DNA from: Rathayibacter sp. VKM Ac-2759
Lineage (GTDB): Bacteria > Actinomycetota > Actinomycetes > Actinomycetales > Microbacteriaceae
NCBI RefSeq assembly: GCF_009834225.1
Contig: NZ_CP047177.1
Coordinates: forward strand, 1 to 64,000
Reading direction: 5' to 3'
DNA: 64,000 nucleotides
Below are positions 42,020 to 49,696 of this stretch, piece after piece. The notes beneath the pieces are model-generated. The model searched no databases and was not told the origin of the DNA. It saw only the letters and a list, made by a program, of their open reading frames with translations. A program made the position numbers and the translations under genes. The stretch's first letter is position 1. The number at the start of each line of letters is the position of its first letter.

Positions 42020-42514
42020 TCACGGGCGCCGCCGCTCGATGAGGATCGTGTCGCGCCAGCGGCCGGCCGCAGGCCCGTACGTCATCTGCGCGACGCGCTC
42101 CCGGATGCCCACACGCCGGAATCCCGCGCGATCGTGGAGGGCGAGACTGGCGGTGTTCTCGGGGAAGATGCTCGACTGGATCATCCACAGGTCCGCGTCG
42201 TTCGCTGCGGCGATGAGCGCGGCCAGCAGCCTCGATCCGACGCCGCGGCCGCGTGCGGCGACGGCGATGTAGACGGAGTGCTCGACCACGCCCCGGTAGA
42301 CGGACCTGGCCGAGACCTTCGACAACGCGGCCCAACCGAGGATCTGTTCTCCGTCGACAGCGACCAGGCGCCCGACGTCGAGCTTCCCCGCATCGAACGC
42401 CTCCCACGTCGGCGGTTCGGCCTCGAACGTGGCATGCCCGGTCGCGATCCCCTCGCGGTAGATCGCCTCGACCGCCACCCAATCCCCGGGGATCATTGGC
42501 CGAATCGCGGTCAT
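42020..42514 (-). CDS. arsN1: ArsN1-like GNAT N-acetyltransferase
   Basis: The 164-residue enzyme belongs to the phosphinothricin acetyltransferase group of GNAT enzymes: IRPMIPGDWVAVEAIYREGIATGHATFE at the N-terminus, the acetyl-CoA loop AARGRGVGSRLLAALI, and ENTASLALHDRAGFRRVGIRERV. In arsenic clusters this group is ArsN1, which acetylates arsinothricin or related amino acid analogues; the neighbouring arsO and arsR genes favour that reading over a bar/pat-type herbicide resistance role. ATG 42514 overlaps the arsO stop by four bases. Confidence 0.85.
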   Translation of the reverse strand: MTAIRPMIPGDWVAVEAIYREGIATGHATFEAEPPTWEAFDAGKLDVGRLVAVDGEQILGWAALSKVSARSVYRGVVEHSVYIAVAARGRGVGSRLLAALIAAANDADLWMIQSSIFPENTASLALHDRAGFRRVGIRERVAQMTYGPAAGRWRDTILIERRRP

Positions 42515-43830
42515 GAGCAGCAGCTCCCTCCGGCGGATCCGATGTCGGTGGAGCAGACGCCGGTTTCGGGAAGCACGAGCTGCACGCGCCGGGCCGCGGC
42601 GTGATCGCCCGCGAGTTCGTCCGCGATCGAGCGGACCTGCTCATAGCCGGTGACGAGCAGGAAGGTCGGCGCCCTGCCGTACGACTTCATCCCCGCGATG
42701 AAGAAGTTCGGCTCCGGGTGGGCGAGTTCCGCGACGCCGTGGGGGTCGACGGTGCCGCAGGAGTGCAGGTTCGGGTCGATGAGCGAGGCGAGTGCGCGGG
42801 GCGCTTCCACAATCTCGTCCAACGAGACACGGATCTCGCGCAGCATGTCGAGGTCGGGCCGGAAGCCGGTGGCCTGCACGACGACGTCGACTTCCACGCT
42901 CTCGCGCTCCTTCCGGCGCCGCCCCATCACCGTGACGCCGCCGGAGGGGGTCTTCTCGAGGCGGTCGATTTCGAAGCGGTCCAGGAGAGTGATGGCGCCG
43001 TCGCGGACGAGCTGGTGGACGGTGCCGCCGAGCTTGCCGCGCTCTTCGAGCTCGTCATCGCCGGAGCCGAAGACGCGCAGAGGGCTGGTGCCGCGAATCG
43101 CCCACGTGATCCTCGTCTCCGGTTCCTCGCGGGCGAGACGGGCGAGCTTGATCAGGGTGTTCGCGGCGGAGTGGCCCGCGCCGACGACGAGGACGCTCTT
43201 CCCGGCGAACCGGGCACGGTCGGCGCCGAGCACGTCCGGCAGTGCGTGACTGAGGTGCTCAGCGACATCGAGGACACCGAGTGGGTCAAGGCCCGCGGAG
43301 GCGAGCGCGTTGGGGGTCGAGTAGGTGCCGGAGGTATCGATCACCGCGCGGGCCGTGACATCGACGGCGCCCTCCGGAGTGTCCAGGCGCAGCAGGAACG
43401 GTGTCGCAGCGCGACCGGTGGAGCGGGTGCGATCCATGCCCTCACGGGACACGGCGGTCACACGGGAGCGGTAGCGGATGACCGGGGCGAGCTGCGAGGT
43501 CGCGGCGAGCGGGGCGAGGTAGTCGCGGACGAAATCGTGCCCGGTCGGCAGCTTCGTCGCCGCGGGCGCTTCCCAGCCGGCGGCGTCGAGCAGGCGTCCG
43601 GCAGCGGAGTCGACCAGGTACTCCCACGGCGAGAACAGGCGAGTGTGACCCCACTGCTGCACCGCGGCGCCGGCGCTCTCGCCCGCTTCGTAGACCACGA
43701 CGTCGAGGCCGCGCTCGAGCAGCTGCGCGGCCGCGGCCAGGCCAACGGGGCCGGCGCCGATGACGGCGACGGGCAGGTCGGTGAGGCGCCGCTCGTCGGT
43801 GCGGGGCGGGACGGTCAGCAGCATGGTCAT
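42511..43830 (-). CDS. arsO: ArsO-like flavin-dependent monooxygenase
   Basis: The 439-residue flavoprotein has an N-terminal FAD site VAVIGAGPVGLAAAAQLLERG and a second nucleotide-binding motif VLVVGAGHSAANTLI, as in flavin monooxygenases, with ATGFRPDLDML near the end. Proteins of this layout next to arsenic genes are named ArsO; their substrate is not settled in my knowledge. It ends in a Cys pair (GGSCCS). The ATG used is at 43830; a second ATG follows two codons later. It is divergent from arsR and overlaps arsN1. Confidence 0.82.
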   Translation of the reverse strand: MTMLLTVPPRTDERRLTDLPVAVIGAGPVGLAAAAQLLERGLDVVVYEAGESAGAAVQQWGHTRLFSPWEYLVDSAAGRLLDAAGWEAPAATKLPTGHDFVRDYLAPLAATSQLAPVIRYRSRVTAVSREGMDRTRSTGRAATPFLLRLDTPEGAVDVTARAVIDTSGTYSTPNALASAGLDPLGVLDVAEHLSHALPDVLGADRARFAGKSVLVVGAGHSAANTLIKLARLAREEPETRITWAIRGTSPLRVFGSGDDELEERGKLGGTVHQLVRDGAITLLDRFEIDRLEKTPSGGVTVMGRRRKERESVEVDVVVQATGFRPDLDMLREIRVSLDEIVEAPRALASLIDPNLHSCGTVDPHGVAELAHPEPNFFIAGMKSYGRAPTFLLVTGYEQVRSIADELAGDHAAARRVQLVLPETGVCSTDIGSAGGSCCS

Positions 43831-43918
43831 CAGGTGGACTCCTCAACATCGACGATCATCGATGGACCGAGTCTGCCCCGGTATATCGATGACTGTCAAT
43901 GTGTGGGAGGGTGGAGGC
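43831..43918. promoter_or_regulatory. Divergent arsO/arsR promoter region with repeat motifs
   Basis: The 88-bp gap contains ATCATCGATG at 43854-43863 and TATATCGATGACTG at 43891-43904, giving an imperfect inverted/direct ATCGATG arrangement of the type bound by ArsR repressors. It would place both arsO-arsN1 and arsR under arsenite control. Confidence 0.55.
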
Positions 43919-44269
43919 ATGGCGACGACCGAGCTGACGCTCACCGAGGCGGCGGCTGCGTGCTGCGCGCCGCTCGCGCGCGAGCCGCTGAGTGCCGAGG
44001 GCGCCGAGCTGCTGGCGCGCGCGTTGAAGGCGATGGCGGATCCCGCGAGGCTCCGCCTGGTGTCGATCGTGGCGTCGAGCAGTTCGGGTGAAGTGTGCGT
44101 GTGCGACTTCACCGAGCCGGTCGGGCTGAGTCAGCCCACGGTGTCGCATCACTTGAAGATCCTCGTGGACGCCGGGATCCTGGCCCGCGAGAAGCGTGGC
44201 ACCTGGGCGTACTTCTCCCTCGTTCCCGGCGCGCTCGACTCCCTGGCCGGGATGCTCACCCGCGTCTGA
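43919..44269 (+). CDS. arsR: ArsR family arsenite-responsive repressor
   Basis: The 116-residue winged-helix repressor has the recognition helix VGLSQPTVSHHLKILVDAGIL. A vicinal Cys pair at C15-C16 near the N-terminus and C60/C62 in EVCVCDF could form an arsenite site like that of the Corynebacterium ArsR proteins. ATG 43919 follows GGGAGGGTGGAGG, a strong ribosome binding site; the longer frame before it is a shadow. It is divergent from arsO. Confidence 0.92.
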   Translation: MATTELTLTEAAAACCAPLAREPLSAEGAELLARALKAMADPARLRLVSIVASSSSGEVCVCDFTEPVGLSQPTVSHHLKILVDAGILAREKRGTWAYFSLVPGALDSLAGMLTRV

Positions 44270-44938
44270 TCAGGCGGCCGTGACCCTCGCGGCGAGAGTG
44301 TCGACGCGGGCGGCGAGCTCGTCGTAGGCGGCATCGAACGCGGCGTCCGTGCCGGCGGGCACCGGGTCGGGGATCGACCAGTGCAGCGCCTCCGAGCCGA
44401 GCTCCTCGTGCGCGGCGTCGCAGACGGTGACGATGAGATCGGTATCGGCGGCGACGTCCACGAACTGCTGCGGGGCTCCTTCGGGCAGCGGGAGGCCGTG
44501 GCGTTCGGCGGTCGCGATCGCGCCAGCCGCCACCGCGGTGGCCGGGTGCGTGCCTGCGGAGGCGACGGGGATGGGGCTGCGTTGCGCCCAGAGCTGCGCG
44601 GCGAGCTGGGAGCGGGCGGAGTTCGCGGTGCACACGAACAGCACCCGCCGCGCGGCCGCGGTAGTCGAGGGCCCGAGCTGGTCGAACGCCCCGGGGATCA
44701 GGTGGACGTAGCTGCGGCGCCGGTCCGCCTCCGAGCGACGCCGGAGGATCATGCCCTCGCGCTCGAGGACGGCGAGGTGGTGCGCAACGAGGTTCGAGGG
44801 CATCCCCAGCCGGTCCTGCAGCTCCCGCGGCGCCAGGTCCCCGAGGGTGAGGAGGTCCGTGATCCGGAGTCGTGCGGGGTCGCTGAGGGCGGCGTGCCGG
44901 GCGGCTCGCGCTTCCAGTTCGGTTCGCTCGGTGTTCAT
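44270..44938 (-). CDS. ArsR-ArsC fusion: HTH domain joined to a phosphatase-type arsenate reductase domain
   Basis: The 222-residue protein has an ArsR-like winged helix in residues 1-90 (ALSDPARLRITDLLTLGDL, MPSNLVAHHLAVLEREGMIL), then a low-molecular-weight phosphatase/arsenate reductase domain starting RRVLFVCTANSARSQLA. The CX5R loop is C103 to R109, and later ASAGTHPA and WSIPDPVP with the general-acid Asp are intact. Such a fusion could sense and reduce arsenate, or use the reductase domain as a sensor. ATG 44938 is divergent from the aquaglyceroporin gene; the frame beyond it is a shadow. Confidence 0.9.
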   Translation of the reverse strand: MNTERTELEARAARHAALSDPARLRITDLLTLGDLAPRELQDRLGMPSNLVAHHLAVLEREGMILRRRSEADRRRSYVHLIPGAFDQLGPSTTAAARRVLFVCTANSARSQLAAQLWAQRSPIPVASAGTHPATAVAAGAIATAERHGLPLPEGAPQQFVDVAADTDLIVTVCDAAHEELGSEALHWSIPDPVPAGTDAAFDAAYDELAARVDTLAARVTAA

Positions 44939-44975
44939 TGACTCAATCTTGACTGAGCGATCGGGAGCGGTCAAG
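44939..44975. promoter_or_regulatory. Short divergent operator region
   Basis: Only 37 bp separate the fusion gene from the channel gene. The sequence holds CTCAATCTTGACTGAG, an inverted CTCA/TGAG pair, and two TTGACT-like hexamers (one overlapping the fusion gene start). An ArsR-type repressor bound here would silence both genes at once. Confidence 0.55.
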
Positions 44976-45734
44976 ATGGCCGACGACATGGACACCACCT
45001 CCCCTCCTCCGCTCGCTCGTCGAGCCGTGGCCGAGTTCCTCGGCACGGGTCTGCTCGTGGCGATCGTCGTCGGCTCCGGTATCGCCGCACAGACCCTTTC
45101 GCCGGACGACGTCGGTCTGCAACTGCTGGAGAACTCCCTCGTGACCGCGCTGGGACTGGCGGTACTGATCCTCGTCTTCGGCCCGGTGTCGGGGGCGCAC
45201 TTCAACCCGCTCGTCTCCGCCGTCGACGCGCTCCTCGGTCGTCGCGACCGCACCGGCCTGTCGGGGCGGGAGCTGGCGGTGTTCGTCGGCGCGCAGCTGC
45301 TCGGCGGCATCGGCGGCGCGGTCCTCGCGAACGCGATGTTCGAGGTCCCGACCGCGATCGCGACGACCGAGCGGGTCACCGCCGGGCACCTGCTCGGGGA
45401 GGTCGTCGCCACCGCGGGCCTGGTCCTCGTGATCCTCTCCCTCGCCCGCACGAACCGCGGCCCGCTCGCGGCGGCCGCGGTCGGCGCGTACATCGGCGCG
45501 GCGTACTGGTTCACGTCCTCGACCTCGTTCGCGAATCCCGCCGTGACCCTCGGCCGCGTCGTCACCGACACCTTCGCCGGCATCGCCCCCGCCTCCGTCC
45601 TGCCCTTCATCGCTGCGCAGCTCGTCGGCGCCGCGATCGGCGTCGGCATCGCCGTGTTCCTCTTCCCGGGCGCCGCCCGGGCCGCCGGGCACCTCGTCGT
45701 CCCCCCCACCACCTCCACCTCTTCGCACGTCTGA
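44976..45734 (+). CDS. Aquaglyceroporin-type channel (AqpS-like)
   Basis: The 252-residue MIP-family channel has six helices and two half-helix motifs: SGAHFNPLVSAVDA, in which the usual NPA is NPL, and SFANPAVTLGR. In ars operons such channels (AqpS) let arsenite made by arsenate reductase leave down its gradient, in place of a pump. That fits here, as arsC lies downstream and no ArsB is in this cluster. ATG 44976 or 44988 is the start. It is followed by the flavin reductase gene after 16 bp. Confidence 0.9.
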   Translation: MADDMDTTSPPPLARRAVAEFLGTGLLVAIVVGSGIAAQTLSPDDVGLQLLENSLVTALGLAVLILVFGPVSGAHFNPLVSAVDALLGRRDRTGLSGRELAVFVGAQLLGGIGGAVLANAMFEVPTAIATTERVTAGHLLGEVVATAGLVLVILSLARTNRGPLAAAAVGAYIGAAYWFTSSTSFANPAVTLGRVVTDTFAGIAPASVLPFIAAQLVGAAIGVGIAVFLFPGAARAAGHLVVPPTTSTSSHV

Positions 45735-45750
45735 TCCGGAAGGCCATCCG

Positions 45751-47136
45751 ATGCATCTCGTCGCCATCGGCGGCAGCGACGCGGGGATCTCCGCCGCGCT
45801 GCGCGCCCGCGAGCTCGACCCGTCCGCCGACGTGACCGTCGTCGTCGCCGACTCCTACCCGAACTTCTCGATCTGCGGGATCCCGTACTACTTCTCCCGC
45901 GAGGTGCAGCCGTGGCAGTCGCTCGCGCACCGCACCCACGCCGACCTCGAAGCCACCGGCATGACGCTGCGCCTGGACACCTTCGCGACCGACATCGACG
46001 TCGCCGGGCAGCAGCTCACCGTCCGCACCCCCGACGGCACGCTCGACCGGATCGGGTACGACGAGCTGATCGTCGGCACCGGTGCCCTCGCCTCCTCCGC
46101 CGGCATCGGCGGCGTGGACGCGCTGGGGCCGGAGGACGGCGTGCACGTGCTGCACTCGATGGGCGACACCTTCGCCCTCGAGCGCTACCTCGACAGCCGC
46201 GACCCGCAGACGGCGATCATCGTCGGCGCCGGCTACGTCGGCCTCGAGATGGCCGAAGCCCTCACCGTCCGCGGCCTCCAGGTCACTCAGCTGCAGCGCG
46301 GCCCGGAGGTGCTCTCCACCCTCGACCCCGAACTCGGCGCCCTCGTCCACACCGAACTCGACCACCACGGCGTCGAGGTCCTCACCCGCACCACCGTCGC
46401 CTCGATCGAGAAGACCGCGACCGGCCTCGCCGTGCACGCCGACCACGACGGCACACCCCTCACCCGCACCGCCGACGTCGTCCTCCTCGTCGTCGGCGTG
46501 AAGCCGAACACTGACTTGCTCGCCCGCGCCGGAGCGTCCCTCGGCGCCGGCCGCGCCGTCGTCGTGGACGAGGCAATGCGCACCGGCCTCCCGCACGTCT
46601 TCGCCGCGGGCGACGGGGTGACCACTCACCACCGCCTCCTCGGCACCACCTACCTGCCGCTGGGTACCACCGCCCACAAGCAGGGACGGGTGGCCGGCGA
46701 GAACGCTCTCGGCGGCACCGCCCGGTTCGCCGGCTCCGTCGGCACGCAAGTCGTCAAGGTCTTCGATCTGGTCGCCTCCCGGACCGGCCTGCGCGAGCAC
46801 GAGGCCCTCGCCGCCGGATTCGCTCCGGCGACGACGACCGCGGTCGCGGACGATCACAAGCGCTACTACCCGGGCGCGCAGCCGATCACGATCCGCATCA
46901 CCGGTGACACCCGCGACGGGCGCCTGCTCGGCGCTCAGCTCGTCGGCCGCCTCGGCACGGAGACCGCGAAGCGCGTCGACACCTATGCGACCGCCCTGTT
47001 CGCCGGGCTCACCGTCGAGCAGGTCTCCGATCTCGACCTCTCTTACACTCCCCCGCTCGGCTCCCCGTGGGACGCCGTGCAGATCGCCACCCAGACCTGG
47101 ACCCGCACGAACACTGGAGCTGTGACCCCCGCATGA
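45751..47136 (+). CDS. FAD-dependent pyridine nucleotide-disulfide reductase (CoA-disulfide reductase-like)
   Basis: The 461-residue flavoprotein has an FAD-binding start (MHLVAIGGSDAGISAALRARE), a single redox Cys in NFSICGIPYYFSREV like the CoA-disulfide reductase/NADH oxidase group, an NAD site (AIIVGAGYVGLEMAEAL), a second FAD motif (VFAAGDGV), and a dimerisation domain. Lying between the channel and arsC genes, it may recycle the thiol used by arsenate reductase, comparable in role to ArsT proteins; this is inference from position. ATG overlap (ATGA) with arsC. Confidence 0.88.
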   Translation: MHLVAIGGSDAGISAALRARELDPSADVTVVVADSYPNFSICGIPYYFSREVQPWQSLAHRTHADLEATGMTLRLDTFATDIDVAGQQLTVRTPDGTLDRIGYDELIVGTGALASSAGIGGVDALGPEDGVHVLHSMGDTFALERYLDSRDPQTAIIVGAGYVGLEMAEALTVRGLQVTQLQRGPEVLSTLDPELGALVHTELDHHGVEVLTRTTVASIEKTATGLAVHADHDGTPLTRTADVVLLVVGVKPNTDLLARAGASLGAGRAVVVDEAMRTGLPHVFAAGDGVTTHHRLLGTTYLPLGTTAHKQGRVAGENALGGTARFAGSVGTQVVKVFDLVASRTGLREHEALAAGFAPATTTAVADDHKRYYPGAQPITIRITGDTRDGRLLGAQLVGRLGTETAKRVDTYATALFAGLTVEQVSDLDLSYTPPLGSPWDAVQIATQTWTRTNTGAVTPA

Positions 47137-47525
47137 CCGAGAAGCCCACCGTCCTCTTCCTCTGCCAGCACAACGCCGGCCGCTCCCAGCTGGGCGCGGG
47201 CCTTCTCGAAGTCCTCGCCGAAGACCGCTACACCGCCACCTCGGCCGGGCTCTCGCCCGCCGACTCGGTGAACCCCGCGATCGCTGCGACCGTCGCGGAG
47301 CTCGGCCTCGACATCAGCGACCGCACCCCTCGCGCCGTTACGGTCGAGGATCTCGAGAACGCGGACATCGTCGTCGCGATGAAGCCCGGCCTCACCCTGC
47401 CCGCGGCCCCGACCGGCCGGTTCCTGGAGTGGAAGTTCCCCGACCCGACCGACTGGAGCGCCGAAAACGTCCGCCCCCTCCGCGAGGTCGTAGCCGCTCG
47501 GATCCAGGCCGAACTCCTCGACTAG
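47133..47525 (+). CDS. arsC: Arsenate reductase, low-molecular-weight phosphatase type
   Basis: The 130-residue enzyme has the CX5R loop at C11-R17 (LCQHNAGRSQ), the strand TATSAGLSPADSVNPA and the general-acid region WKFPDPTDWSAE. Actinobacterial members of this group use mycothiol and mycoredoxin as electron donors; the single N-terminal catalytic Cys without the Cys pair of the thioredoxin-linked enzymes agrees. ATG 47133 overlaps the preceding stop by four bases. The product, arsenite, would exit through the channel encoded upstream. Confidence 0.93.
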   Translation: MTEKPTVLFLCQHNAGRSQLGAGLLEVLAEDRYTATSAGLSPADSVNPAIAATVAELGLDISDRTPRAVTVEDLENADIVVAMKPGLTLPAAPTGRFLEWKFPDPTDWSAENVRPLREVVAARIQAELLD

Positions 47526-47537
47526 GCACGACACGGA

Positions 47538-47609
47538 GCGGCGTCAAGACGCCGCCACAGAACGCCGAAACTCACACCGAGTGCCGCGAATTCTCGCGGC
47601 ACTCGGTGT
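47538..47609. terminator. Double hairpin ending the arsenic operon
   Basis: A first hairpin pairs GCGGCGTC with GACGCCGC (47538-47555, AA loop). A second has a perfect 16-bp stem, ACACCGAGTGCCGCGA (47574-47589) with its complement at 47594-47609, loop ATTC. Neither has a long U tract, as is common in actinobacterial terminators. Confidence 0.8.
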
Positions 47610-47690
47610 CGCTTCTGCGTGTACCGGTGAGCGATTCCCATACGGAACGAACTGGCTGGCTTCGAGGGAGCCGACCTGAGCGGTGAACCG

Positions 47691-48167
47691 CTAGGGAGCG
47701 CTCTGCGCCCCGCGCATAGTCAGGAACCATGACGTGTCGCGGTCGGCATTCGTTGTCACCGCGCCGACCAGGCCGATCGGGTCAGTACCGAGAGAAGCCG
47801 GGTCGATCGCGTGCGGACCCTCTCCGCAGTCCACGGCCTCGACGGTGGTCGTCGTCGTCGTGTTGGCCGCGCCTGTTGTGGAAGCGGAATCGAGCTGCAA
47901 CTCGACCGTGCCGTCTCCGAAGCATTCGAAGGTGATGGCGCCGGGCAACTCTGGTTGGTCGAAGGTGGCCTCCACCCGATCGCCTTCCTGCCCAGCGGTC
48001 GATTCGGACGACAGCACCGCGAGAAAGGGACCGTCCGCGTCGATGTCGGCCTGACGATCCGAGCGCCACTCAGTGAGCTGCGCGCGATTCACTAAATCCG
48101 GCGCGCAGGCGGTCATGGTGCCCACGACGGCCAGAAGGAGAGTGAGTGCAACAGAATGACGCCTCAT
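47691..48167 (-). CDS. Putative lipoprotein of unknown function
   Basis: The 158-residue product has a lipoprotein signal peptide (RRHSVALTLLLAVVGTMTAC) with the lipobox Cys at residue 21. The mature part has two further Cys (FECFGDG and VDCGEG), a Thr-rich run (TTTTTT) and no recognised domain. It lies alone on the minus strand between the arsenic operon terminator and the DnaA-box region. Confidence 0.75.
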   Translation of the reverse strand: MRRHSVALTLLLAVVGTMTACAPDLVNRAQLTEWRSDRQADIDADGPFLAVLSSESTAGQEGDRVEATFDQPELPGAITFECFGDGTVELQLDSASTTGAANTTTTTTVEAVDCGEGPHAIDPASLGTDPIGLVGAVTTNADRDTSWFLTMRGAQSAP

Positions 48168-48324
48168 CTGCCCACCCTAGGTCGGGGGGCCGGCCTGGAG
48201 GAAAGTGTCGCAGCGAGCGATCCCCTTACCGACGCTTGGTCTTTCCGCGCCGTGAGGCTGCCATAGCCGGTCTGCGCGGGACGACACGCCGGGGGGTTGT
48301 GTCTTCAGGAGAACGTGAGTGCCC
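48168..48324. other. Spacer before the DnaA-box cluster
   Basis: No gene is supported. The promoter of the lipoprotein gene should lie at its left edge. The Arg-rich frames that cross it are shadows. Confidence 0.35.
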
Positions 48325-48442
48325 GTCCACAGCTGTGGATAATGAGCTGGATTCAGCGGCACCAGGGCGGTCCACGGACTTCTGCCTGTGGATGAACAGA
48401 GGAGGATCCTGTGGATAACTACGCCGATGTAACTACTACATC
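48325..48442. other. DnaA-box cluster, candidate replication origin
   Basis: Two perfect DnaA boxes (TGTGGATAA at 48334-48342 and 48410-48418), one near match (TGTGGATGA at 48387-48395) and an inverted half-box (TCCACA at 48326) occur within 95 bp. They are followed by the AT-richer inverted repeat GATGTA-ACTAC-TACATC at 48426-48442. This arrangement suits an oriV or a DnaA-regulated promoter. No replication initiator gene was recognised in the window. Confidence 0.6.
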
Positions 48443-48697
48443 TAGTGTGCTGCGATCATGTCCGACCCCGCATGTAGGGTTACTCGCGTATGAGGCGGGC
48501 CGCCCACCTCATGCAACAAACCCCGCCGGCAACTGTCGGCGGAACCAACGAGTACGGCGGGGATGAAGCGTCAACTTGGCAGGCGACGCATCAGACTCTA
48601 GTTCCGATCGGGACTCCTGTCTCTGGAGGTGACCTCCAGGGAACGGCGCCGTACTCCTGACCTCACATCCAACGATGTGAGGACGAAGGAGTACACG
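48443..48697. other. Leader region with two hairpins
   Basis: This contains hairpin CCGCCG...CGGCGG at 48523-48542 and a nine-base stem CCTCACATC/GATGTGAGG with loop CAAC at 48661-48682, the latter only 15 bp before a start codon, where it could affect translation of the next gene. No protein-coding signal was found. Confidence 0.5.
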
Positions 48698-48955
48698 ATG
48701 AAAATCCAGTTCGACGAGCGAGCTCTCCAGAGAGCGATCGACGACGGCATGAAGCAGTTCGCGCGCGACGCGAACCGGCGCATGAGCGCCCTCGCCGCAA
48801 CCCACGCCGGTCGGCCCCTCCCGGAGATCAAGAGCGCCCTCCAGGCGCTCTTCCGCAACCAGGGGGGCAGCATCAGCGATCCCGAGCTGTCCGACTACGC
48901 CGCACGGATCCAGGCGGGATCCTCGATCACCTTCGTGCCGGCCAAGTCGCGATAG
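48698..48955 (+). CDS. Small protein of unknown function
   Basis: The 85-residue protein starts MKIQFDERALQRAIDDGMKQ and is helical, with a mixed-charge surface and no signal peptide. ATG 48698 has GAAGGAG upstream at good distance; a stable hairpin ends just before that site. It is followed after 30 bp by the DUF2188-like gene, likely in the same operon. Family not recognised. Confidence 0.7.
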   Translation: MKIQFDERALQRAIDDGMKQFARDANRRMSALAATHAGRPLPEIKSALQALFRNQGGSISDPELSDYAARIQAGSSITFVPAKSR

Positions 48956-48985
48956 CCATCAACGAACACGAGAGGACTGACACTC

Positions 48986-49213
48986 ATGGCTAACTACGAC
49001 GTATACAAGGACGGCGACCAGTGGAAGGGGAAGCGCGCTGACTCCAGCCGCGCCTCCGTGGTCGCCAACACTCAGGCGGCCGCCTACCAGCAGACCCGCG
49101 ACCTCAGCAGCCGCAACGGCGGCGGTGAGATCAACCTGCACGGGGTCGACGGCAGGATCCGCGACAAGAACACCATCGCGCCCAAGTCGGACCCGCGATC
49201 AAGCCGGGGCTAA
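48986..49213 (+). CDS. DUF2188-like small protein
   Basis: The 75-residue protein matches the DUF2188 pattern: YDVYKDGDQWKGKRADSSRAS, then a helix with TQAAAYQQTRDL, and GGGEINLHGVDGRIRDKNTI at the end. The family is of unknown function and common in mobile elements and Gram-positive genomes. It is followed by a terminator. Confidence 0.85.
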   Translation: MANYDVYKDGDQWKGKRADSSRASVVANTQAAAYQQTRDLSSRNGGGEINLHGVDGRIRDKNTIAPKSDPRSSRG

Positions 49214-49217
49214 TCCC

Positions 49218-49252
49218 GCAGGCGGGTGCCCACTCGGGGAGCACCCGCCTGC
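49218..49252. terminator. Terminator after the DUF2188-like gene
   Basis: A 12-bp perfect stem GCAGGCGGGTGC/GCACCCGCCTGC with an 11-base loop begins five bases after the stop codon. Confidence 0.8.
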
Positions 49253-49340
49253 CACCTCGCCATGCGCAAGGCACATCACTCCTCTCGCCGGTTCCGGTTC
49301 CCTCGTGGACACGTCCAGGGTCCGGTGGGAGGGTGGGCGC

Positions 49341-49589
49341 ATGTCGAAGCCTCGGACCAAGCTCGCGCGTGCTGCGCTGATCAGCAACGGCATGGTGTGG
49401 TTCGGGTTGTCGTTCATGCTCTTCGCGATCGCCGGCGAGCGGACTTACGCGGCGTTCACCGGTGAATGGTTCAACGTGCTCGGGTGGGTGTTGATCGTCG
49501 CTGTGGCGGCAGGCTTGGCGGTGGTCGGGGTCATCGAGAACCGGAACATCCGGGCGGGTAAGAAGTACAACCCGCGTCCCCGCCGCTGA
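49341..49589 (+). CDS. Small two-span membrane protein
   Basis: The 82-residue protein has helices at about residues 17-33 (MVWFGLSFMLFAIAG) and 46-64 (VLGWVLIVAVAAGLAVVGV), with basic ends (KPRTKLARA and RAGKKYNPRPRR). ATG 49341 has GGGAGGG upstream; the longer open frame before it runs through the terminator and is a shadow. Function unknown. Confidence 0.7.
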   Translation: MSKPRTKLARAALISNGMVWFGLSFMLFAIAGERTYAAFTGEWFNVLGWVLIVAVAAGLAVVGVIENRNIRAGKKYNPRPRR

Positions 49590-49638
49590 TCACCGCTCGA
49601 GCGCGGGTGGCCGTTCCAGGCGCGTGACCGGGGGGGGT

Positions 49639-49658
49639 CGAGGGGGCTCTCCCCCTCG
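49639..49658 (-). terminator. Terminator hairpin of ParB module 1
   Basis: CGAGGGGG and CCCCCTCG form an 8-bp stem with CTCT loop, 38 bp beyond the stop of the minus-strand gene at 49697. Similar hairpins end the other modules (51900, 53061, 61825). Confidence 0.7.
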
Positions 49659-49696
49659 TGCGGGCCGGCCCGTTTCGGGTCGACCCGCACGCACGT

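Noticed and set aside
42601..44091. 496-codon plus-strand frame over arsO
   Set aside because: It is antisense to the flavoprotein with intact FAD motifs, and no motif appears in this translation.
45607..46857. 416-codon minus-strand frame over the flavin reductase
   Set aside because: Shadow of the real + strand gene; no recognisable domain.
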